Assembly: GCA_030038035.1 (NCBI GenBank)
Contig: JASHPP010000131.1
Location: 1-9,181, forward strand
Origin: Trebonia sp.
GTDB lineage: Bacteria; Actinomycetota; Actinomycetes; Streptosporangiales; Streptosporangiaceae
Length of the DNA: 9,181 nt
Direction: 5' to 3'
A program made the translations under genes and the position numbers. Positions 5,220-9,181 of the stretch are shown here, piece after piece (positions within the stretch are counted from its first letter, which is position 1; every line of letters begins with the position of its first letter). Below the pieces are notes generated by a model that worked only from the letters and a program-made list of their open reading frames with translations, had not been told where the DNA came from and made no database searches.

Positions 5220-6353
5220 GCGGGGGCTCAGGCTCAGCATGCGGCCGGCGAGGCCGCGACCGCGGCTGGCCAGTGATTCGGCGACCTTGACGAGCTGCAG
5301 GGCGGCGGGTGCCGACGGGTCGCCGAGTACCAGCGGAATGCCGTTGTCGCCGCCCTCGCGCAGCCGCGTGTCGATGGGCACCTGGCCGAGCAGCGGCACG
5401 GTCGTCCCTGTCACCTGGGTAAGCGCGGTCGCGACCGCCTCGCCGCCGCCGGAGCCGAACACTTCCGTCTGCTCTCCGCAGTGCGGGCAGACGAGATAGG
5501 ACATGTTCTCGATCACACCGGTGATGCGCTGCCGGGTCTGCGTGACGAGCGCCCCGGCCCGTTCGGCGACCTCGGCGGCGGCGAGCTGCGGCGTGGTCAC
5601 CAGGAGCAGCTCGGCGTTGGGCAGCAACTGGGCGAGCGAGATGGCGACATCGCCGGTGCCCGGCGGCAGGTCGAGCAGCAGGTAGTCCAGATCGCCCCAG
5701 AAGACGTCGGCGAGGAACTGCTGCATCGCCCGGTGCAGCATCGGCCCGCGCCAGACGATGGGCGTGTTCCCCTTGGTGAACATGCCCATCGAGATCACCT
5801 TCACGTCGTATGCCGACGGCGGCATGATCATGTTCTCGACAGGGGTGGGACGGCCGGTGACGCCGAGCATGCGCGGTACTGAATGTCCGTAAATGTCGGC
5901 GTCGATGACGCCGACCTTGTGACCGGCCGCGGCCATTGCCGCCGCCAGGTTCACGGTGACCGAGGACTTGCCGACGCCGCCCTTGCCGCTGGCGACCGCG
6001 TACACGGTGGTGAGCGATGAGGGCTGGGCGAACGGGATCACCGGTTCCTCCCGGCCGCCGCGCAGCTGGCCCTGCAACGCCTTCCGCTGTTCCTCGCTCA
6101 TCACGTCGAGTTCGACGCGGACGCCGGAGACGCCGGGCAGCGCCGACACCGCGTCCGTAACGCGGGACGTGATGGTGTCGCGCATCGGGCAGCCGGCCAC
6201 GGTCAGGTAGACGCCCACCCGGACGACCCCGTCGGCTGCGACCGCGACGGACTTGACCATGCCGAGTTCGGTGATCGGGCGGCCGATCTCTGGGTCCTTG
6301 ACGCCGGCTAGCGCCGTCGTCACCTGCTCGGTCGTGGGCAGCGGGGAGTTCAT
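5217..6353 (-). CDS. mrp: Mrp/ApbC (NBP35-type) Fe-S cluster carrier ATPase
   Basis: P-loop ATPase that binds an iron-sulfur cluster and passes it to apo-proteins in the cytoplasm. The 378 residues show an N-terminal MIP18-type domain (about 7-90, with KDPEIGRPITELGMV and the conserved cysteine in AGCPM, C55). The ATPase domain has the deviant Walker A SGKGGVGKSS (122-131, signature K124), DADIYGHSVPRMLG (151-164), the RGPM segment (202-205) and the switch DLPPGTGD (228-235). The CPHC motif (289-292), whose two cysteines bridge the cluster in the dimer, is intact. Length and domain order are normal for the family. The ATG at 6353 is supported by a TAGCAT hexamer six bases upstream, which suggests a leaderless message. 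In mycobacteria mrp also lies a few genes from sigE and tatB. Confident. Confidence 0.95.
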   Translation of the reverse strand: MNSPLPTTEQVTTALAGVKDPEIGRPITELGMVKSVAVAADGVVRVGVYLTVAGCPMRDTITSRVTDAVSALPGVSGVRVELDVMSEEQRKALQGQLRGGREEPVIPFAQPSSLTTVYAVASGKGGVGKSSVTVNLAAAMAAAGHKVGVIDADIYGHSVPRMLGVTGRPTPVENMIMPPSAYDVKVISMGMFTKGNTPIVWRGPMLHRAMQQFLADVFWGDLDYLLLDLPPGTGDVAISLAQLLPNAELLLVTTPQLAAAEVAERAGALVTQTRQRITGVIENMSYLVCPHCGEQTEVFGSGGGEAVATALTQVTGTTVPLLGQVPIDTRLREGGDNGIPLVLGDPSAPAALQLVKVAESLASRGRGLAGRMLSLSPR

Positions 6354-6359
6354 GTCTTC

Positions 6360-6365
6360 ATGCTA
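6360..6365 (-). promoter_or_regulatory. -10 element of a leaderless mrp promoter
   Basis: On the minus strand TAGCAT is followed by six bases (GAAGAC) and then the mrp ATG, so transcription would begin at or next to the start codon. No ribosome-binding site is needed in this arrangement, which is common in actinomycetes. No clear -35 box is seen. Confidence 0.5.
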
Positions 6366-6538
6366 CGTGCCGGTGACGTGCGCGATGGCGCGTCCCCGGC
6401 ACGCGGGCAGGCCGTGAGCTCCCAGGACGCCTGGGCGGATGGCGCCAGATGGCGCGCGCGCCACACGACACCAAGTGCCGGGTTCCCTGTGCTGCTCGGT
6501 TCGATCCGCTGAACTGTGAAGCCCTCACGCTCATATTC

Positions 6539-6556
6539 AGCCGGCTATAGCCGGCT
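6539..6556. promoter_or_regulatory. Perfect 18-bp palindrome, candidate operator
   Basis: AGCCGGCTATAGCCGGCT is its own reverse complement, with no spacer or mismatch. It lies in the 263-bp gap between the divergent mrp and CoA lyase genes, 49 bp upstream of the lyase -10 hexamer and about 175 bp upstream of the mrp one. There is no T run, so a terminator is unlikely. A site for a dimeric repressor or activator is the simplest reading; the regulator is unknown. Confidence 0.5.
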
Positions 6557-6604
6557 CGATGCAACATTCATCCGCTGCCGACCGGGCCAGTTCAGCCAGA
6601 ACGG

Positions 6605-6610
6605 TAGGGT
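6605..6610 (+). promoter_or_regulatory. -10 element of a leaderless CoA lyase promoter
   Basis: TAGGGT is followed by GGCGCG and then GTG at 6617. With the last base of the hexamer at -7, the G of the start codon is exactly +1. There is no ribosome-binding site before this GTG, which supports leaderless initiation. A -35 box is not obvious. Confidence 0.55.
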
Positions 6611-6616
6611 GGCGCG

Positions 6617-7549
6617 GTGGACAGTCCGTACCGGGCGCGCAGGACGTGCCTGTCGGTGCCGGCCAGCAGCGAGCGATTCCTTGCCAGGGCGCGGGACCTG
6701 GCCGCCGACGAGGTGATGCTTGACCTCGAGGACTCGGTCGCGCCAGGCGCCAAGGACGATGCGCGCGCGCTCGCGGTCCGGGCGCTGCGCGAAGGCGGCT
6801 GGCAAGGTCGCCTGGTCGCGGTCCGGGTGAACGGCGTGACGACCCCGTGGGCCTATCGGGACGTGATCGCCGTGGTCGAGGGCGCCCCCGGCGCCGTCGG
6901 CTCCCTCGTCTTGCCGAAGGTCAGCTCGCCCGCCGCGGTCACCTGGCTCGACCTGCTGCTCGGCCAGGCGGAGCAGGCGGCCGGCCTCACGCCGGGCGGG
7001 ATCGGCATCCAGGCGCAGATCGAGGACGCCGCCGGGCTGGCGGCGGCCGAGGCGATCGCCGCCGCGTCGCCGCGGCTCGTGTCGCTCGTCTTCGGCCCCG
7101 CGGACTTCACGGCCAGCGTCGGGATGCGCTCGCTCACCGTGGGCGGCCAGCCGGAGGGCTACCCGTTCGACGCGTACCACTACCCGCTCATGCGGATGCT
7201 GGTCGCCGCGCGGGCGGCCGGCCTGCAGGCGATCGACGGGCCCTACGCGCGGATTCAGGACACCGACGGGCTGCGCGCGGCGGCGGCCAGCGCCGCCGCG
7301 CTTGGCTACGACGGCAAGTGGGTGCTGCACCCGGCGCAGATAGCGGTGGTCAACGAGGTCTTCACCCCGCCGGCCGCCGACTACGCGCGCGCGGTGCGGA
7401 TCCTGGCCGCCTACGACCGCGCGACCTCGGCCGACCGGCGCGGCGCGGTCATGCTCGACGGCGAGATGATCGACGAGGCGTCCCGCAAGATGGCGCTGAT
7501 GATCGCCGCCAAGGGCGAAGCCGCCGGCCTGCCCCGCCCGGGTACTTAG
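6617..7549 (+). CDS. HpcH/HpaI-family CoA ester lyase (CitE/malyl-CoA lyase-like)
   Basis: A 310-residue TIM-barrel enzyme of the CitE/HpcH group, which cleaves or hydrolyses acyl-CoA esters such as citryl-, malyl- or citramalyl-CoA. Visible landmarks are RARRTCLSVPASS near the N-terminus, VMLDLEDSVAP (33-43), the conserved arginine in VRVNG (R70), VLPKV (98-102), the magnesium ligands E136 (QAQIEDAAGL) and D163 (VFGPADFTASVGM), then the GYDGKWVLHPAQI segment (230-242) that helps hold the CoA part. It has no citrate lyase alpha or gamma partners beside it, so it is more likely a stand-alone lyase or (3S)-malyl-CoA thioesterase-like enzyme; the substrate cannot be told from sequence alone. The GTG start gives the usual N-terminus and follows a leaderless -10 hexamer. 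Its stop overlaps that of the Nudix gene. Confidence 0.88.
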   Translation: MDSPYRARRTCLSVPASSERFLARARDLAADEVMLDLEDSVAPGAKDDARALAVRALREGGWQGRLVAVRVNGVTTPWAYRDVIAVVEGAPGAVGSLVLPKVSSPAAVTWLDLLLGQAEQAAGLTPGGIGIQAQIEDAAGLAAAEAIAAASPRLVSLVFGPADFTASVGMRSLTVGGQPEGYPFDAYHYPLMRMLVAARAAGLQAIDGPYARIQDTDGLRAAAASAAALGYDGKWVLHPAQIAVVNEVFTPPAADYARAVRILAAYDRATSADRRGAVMLDGEMIDEASRKMALMIAAKGEAAGLPRPGT

Positions 7550-7956
7550 CCCGCGCCCACCACGCCCCACGACCGCAGGGCCGCGAGCAGCCCGTCGGTC
7601 AGCGGAAGGCCGTCCAGGTCTGCTGGGGCTGCCCACGTCGCGTCGTCGGCGTCATCCCCGGGGACGAGCATCCCCCCGGTCACCTCCGCCGCGTAGTCGC
7701 GGATGTCGAATTCGCCGCCGGCCACGCCCGCAGGGCGGCGCACCCGCCCGATCAGCCGCCCGGGCGCCACGGCCAGCCCGGTCTCCTCGCGGACCTCGCG
7801 GACTAGTGCGTCGGCGTCCGACTCGCCCGCCTCGACCCGCCCGCCCGGTATCGACCACAGCCCCTTACCCGGCTCGTGCCCGCGCTTTATCAGCAGCAGC
7901 CGCCCCGCCTCGTCCATGATGACGGCGCCGACGCAATCGGTCACGTGTGTGGTCAT
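7546..7956 (-). CDS. Nudix hydrolase (MutT-like)
   Basis: A compact 136-residue Nudix pyrophosphohydrolase, of the kind that cleaves nucleoside diphosphates linked to another group X. The full Nudix box GX5EX7REUXEEXGU is present at residues 39-61: G39, E45, then REVREETGL (53-61), with E57 and E58 as metal ligands. The preceding strands CVGAVIMDEAGRLLLIKRG and WSIPGG are standard. Substrate cannot be assigned; candidates include oxidised nucleotides, ADP-ribose and similar compounds. The frame stays open far upstream, but ATG 7956 gives the normal family N-terminus and has a -10 hexamer seven bases ahead, while the upstream residues look like antisense of the neighbouring gene. It converges on the CoA lyase gene with a 4-bp overlap, the sequence TTAG serving both stops, and is divergent from the DUF6758 gene across 27 bp. 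Confidence 0.9.
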   Translation of the reverse strand: MTTHVTDCVGAVIMDEAGRLLLIKRGHEPGKGLWSIPGGRVEAGESDADALVREVREETGLAVAPGRLIGRVRRPAGVAGGEFDIRDYAAEVTGGMLVPGDDADDATWAAPADLDGLPLTDGLLAALRSWGVVGAG

Positions 7957-7963
7957 GACGCTA

Positions 7964-7969
7964 AGGGTA
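7964..7969 (-). promoter_or_regulatory. -10 element of a leaderless Nudix promoter
   Basis: On the minus strand TACCCT is followed by seven bases (TAGCGTC) and the Nudix ATG. It shares two base pairs with a weaker -10 candidate for the divergent gene, so the two promoters would occlude each other. Confidence 0.5.
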
Positions 7970-7973
7970 GATA
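7968..7973 (+). promoter_or_regulatory. Weak -10 candidate of the DUF6758 gene
   Basis: TAGATA lies ten bases before GTG 7984, allowing a leader of only a few bases. It lacks the final T of the TANNNT form, so support is weak. It is the best A/T-rich hexamer in the 27-bp divergent gap. Confidence 0.3.
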
Positions 7974-7983
7974 TGCGCCTAGC

Positions 7984-8607
7984 GTGGTGGGGAGAGCGGT
8001 GTGCCCGCGTTGCGGCAGTCCAGCGCATGCGCCGACGGCTTGGTCGAGTGCATGGCGCTGTGACGTGCACGGGGAGATCGACCCCCTGACGGTGCGCAGG
8101 CCGACGCGCGACGGGCTTGACAGCCTGCTCAAGAACGCGAGGGTCGCGGTCCTGGTGCCGTGGCCGCTGCCGCAGGGCTGGCTGGTCAGCGGTTTCGCCG
8201 GGGCGGGCGATGAACGCAGCGGCGCCAGGGGCTTCGCCGTCGCGCTGTCCGGCCCGAACCCGCTCGGCGGCCCCGCCGACCTGCTCGTCGTCGCCGAAGA
8301 GCCCGGCGTGGGCCTCGGCGCTGGCCTGGCCGGCCTGCCCGGGCCGGACCCGGGTGACGGCTTCGCGACAGGCCAGCCGTACGCCACCGTCCGGGTGGCC
8401 AACCATGAGGCCCCGCTGTGGCACGTCGAGTCCAACGACGCCGCCGTGTTCGCCGGCGAGGTGGCGGGCAGCTGGCTGTGGGTGCTGCTCTGGCCGGACA
8501 CCGCCGGGGTGATGCTGCTCGAGCCGCTGCAGCTGCGCGACCTCCGGCACCCCGGACAGGACCTGGACCTGCCGTTCGGCGCGCTGTCCCCGCGGCTGCC
8601 CGGCTGA
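7984..8607 (+). CDS. DUF6758 family protein with N-terminal zinc ribbon
   Basis: A 207-residue actinobacterial protein of unknown function, matching from memory the DUF6758 family of Streptomyces and relatives. Visible parts are a short zinc-ribbon-like head (CPRC at 7-10 and CDVH at 26-29), the PWPLPQGWLVSGF segment, AGDERSGARG, a SGPNPLGGPADLLVVAEEPG run, APLWHVES, AVFAGEVAGSWLWVLLWP and the ending LPFGALSPRLPG. No catalytic motif is evident. The start is uncertain: GTG 7984 and GTG 7987 give the short head usual in the family. GTG 7999 has GGGGAGAG just ahead but sits directly before the first cysteine. The frame continues upstream through the Nudix gene but reads as its antisense there. 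It is followed after 41 bp by the PHP gene in the same direction, a pairing I recall from Streptomyces. Confidence 0.82.
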   Translation: MVGRAVCPRCGSPAHAPTAWSSAWRCDVHGEIDPLTVRRPTRDGLDSLLKNARVAVLVPWPLPQGWLVSGFAGAGDERSGARGFAVALSGPNPLGGPADLLVVAEEPGVGLGAGLAGLPGPDPGDGFATGQPYATVRVANHEAPLWHVESNDAAVFAGEVAGSWLWVLLWPDTAGVMLLEPLQLRDLRHPGQDLDLPFGALSPRLPG

Positions 8608-8635
8608 CGCGCGCGCCCCGCGCGGATGCGGCTTG

Positions 8636-8641
8636 TACGAT
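8636..8641 (+). promoter_or_regulatory. -10 element of a leaderless PHP gene promoter
   Basis: TACGAT is followed by seven bases (GTCCGCC) and GTG 8649. No ribosome-binding site precedes this GTG. The PHP gene may therefore have its own promoter despite being only 41 bp after the DUF6758 stop. Confidence 0.45.
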
Positions 8642-8648
8642 GTCCGCC

Positions 8649-9181
8649 GTGCGCATCGACCTGCACGTCCACAGCAGCGCCTCGGACGGCACCGACCCGC
8701 CGGCCGAGGTGGTCCGCCGTGCGGCGGCGGCACACCTGGACGTCGTGGCGCTCACCGACCACGACACCACCGCCGGCCTCGCGCAGGCCATCGAGGCGCT
8801 CCCGCCCGGCCTGACCCTGATCCCTGGCGCCGAGCTGTCGTGTCTGCTCGACGACCGCAGCATGCACATGCTCGCCTACCTGTTCGACCCTGACGACACC
8901 GCGCTCGGCGCGGAGATGGAGCTCATCAGGGACGACAGGATCCACCGCGCCATGGCGATGGTCGGCAAGCTCAGGGAGCTCGGCGCCCCCGTCACCTGGG
9001 AGCAGGTCACCGCGATCGCGGACGGCGCGGTCGTCGGCAGGCCGCACATCGCCCGCGCCCTGGCCGAGGCCGGCGTGGTCGCCACGCCTGCCGGCGCCTT
9101 CACCGCCGACTGGATCGCCGACGGCGGCCGCGCCCACGTCGGCCGGTACGCCCCCGCTCCGGAGCGGGCGATCGCGCTGGT
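8649..9181 (+). CDS. PHP-domain phosphoesterase, cut by right edge
   Basis: The first 177 residues of a PHP-domain metal-dependent phosphoesterase; the C-terminal part lies outside the window. Metal-binding motifs are intact: DLHVHSSASDGT (H6, H8, D13), ALTDHDT (D37, H38, D39), PGAELS (E62), MHMLAY (H73) and GRPHIARAL (H133). The order and the inserted helical segment (about residues 86-145) match the stand-alone group that includes RNase AM/YciV and 3',5'-nucleoside bisphosphate phosphatase, rather than the PHP domains of DNA polymerases or histidinol phosphatase. The exact substrate cannot be decided. GTG 8649 is the natural start, since the PHP motif begins at residue 3-4 as in relatives, and a -10 hexamer lies seven bases upstream. 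Confidence 0.9.
   Translation, partial: MRIDLHVHSSASDGTDPPAEVVRRAAAAHLDVVALTDHDTTAGLAQAIEALPPGLTLIPGAELSCLLDDRSMHMLAYLFDPDDTALGAEMELIRDDRIHRAMAMVGKLRELGAPVTWEQVTAIADGAVVGRPHIARALAEAGVVATPAGAFTADWIADGGRAHVGRYAPAPERAIAL

Noticed and set aside
6497..6512. CGGTTCGATCC resembling a tRNA T-loop
   Set aside because: No acceptor, D or anticodon arms can be built around it. GTTC and GAAC here simply form a small inverted repeat.
6545..7636. Minus-strand frame of 363 residues opposite the CoA lyase
   Set aside because: Antisense of a gene with intact catalytic motifs; composition is that of a shadow frame.
7957..8733. N-terminal extension of the Nudix frame up to 8733
   Set aside because: The extra residues read as antisense of the DUF6758 gene, and the Nudix domain begins normally at ATG 7956.

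Overview
The window reads as chromosomal DNA from a GC-rich actinomycete. Codon use is strongly G/C-ending, GTG starts are common, and the gene order resembles the mycobacterial sigE region: a DUF3117 protein, an O-methyltransferase divergent from sigE, then anti-sigma factor, tatB and mrp. The DUF6758 protein followed by a PHP-domain protein points to a Streptomyces/Streptosporangiales-like lineage rather than a mycobacterium. This placement is from remembered families and gene order; no search was run.

Layout. 1-230 is the 3' part of the tmRNA gene (ssrA), whose 5' end and tag-coding part lie off the left edge. It is followed by three tandem 27-bp units, the last of which forms a strong intrinsic terminator (291-324). 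About 850 bp (325-1175) hold no convincing gene. A 55-residue DUF3117 protein (1176-1343) faces an O-methyltransferase on the minus strand (ending at 1425).

The centre is a cell-envelope stress cassette on the plus strand: an ECF sigma factor of the SigE type (2161-2832), a zinc-finger membrane anti-sigma factor (2829-3464) and a MucB/RseB-like extracytoplasmic protein (3461-4681). The start and stop codons of these three genes overlap. A good ECF-type promoter (GGAACC, 16 nt, CGTT) at 2077-2102 suggests autoregulation. Where mycobacteria have the protease gene htrA, this cassette has the RseB-like gene. tatB (4791-5192), for Tat protein export, follows after about 110 bp.

The right half is a set of separately oriented genes: mrp/apbC (minus, Fe-S cluster carrier ATPase), a CitE/HpcH-type CoA ester lyase (plus), a Nudix hydrolase (minus), a DUF6758 protein (plus) and a PHP-domain phosphoesterase cut by the right edge. 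Four of these five have a TANNNT -10 hexamer 6-7 nt before the start codon, so they look leaderless. I see no mobile element, CRISPR array or phage gene. The most interesting points are the RseB-for-HtrA cassette with its autoregulatory promoter, a probable non-standard (ATC) start of the O-methyltransferase, the triplicated left arm of the ssrA terminator, the leaderless promoters, and a perfect 18-bp palindrome between mrp and the CoA lyase gene.
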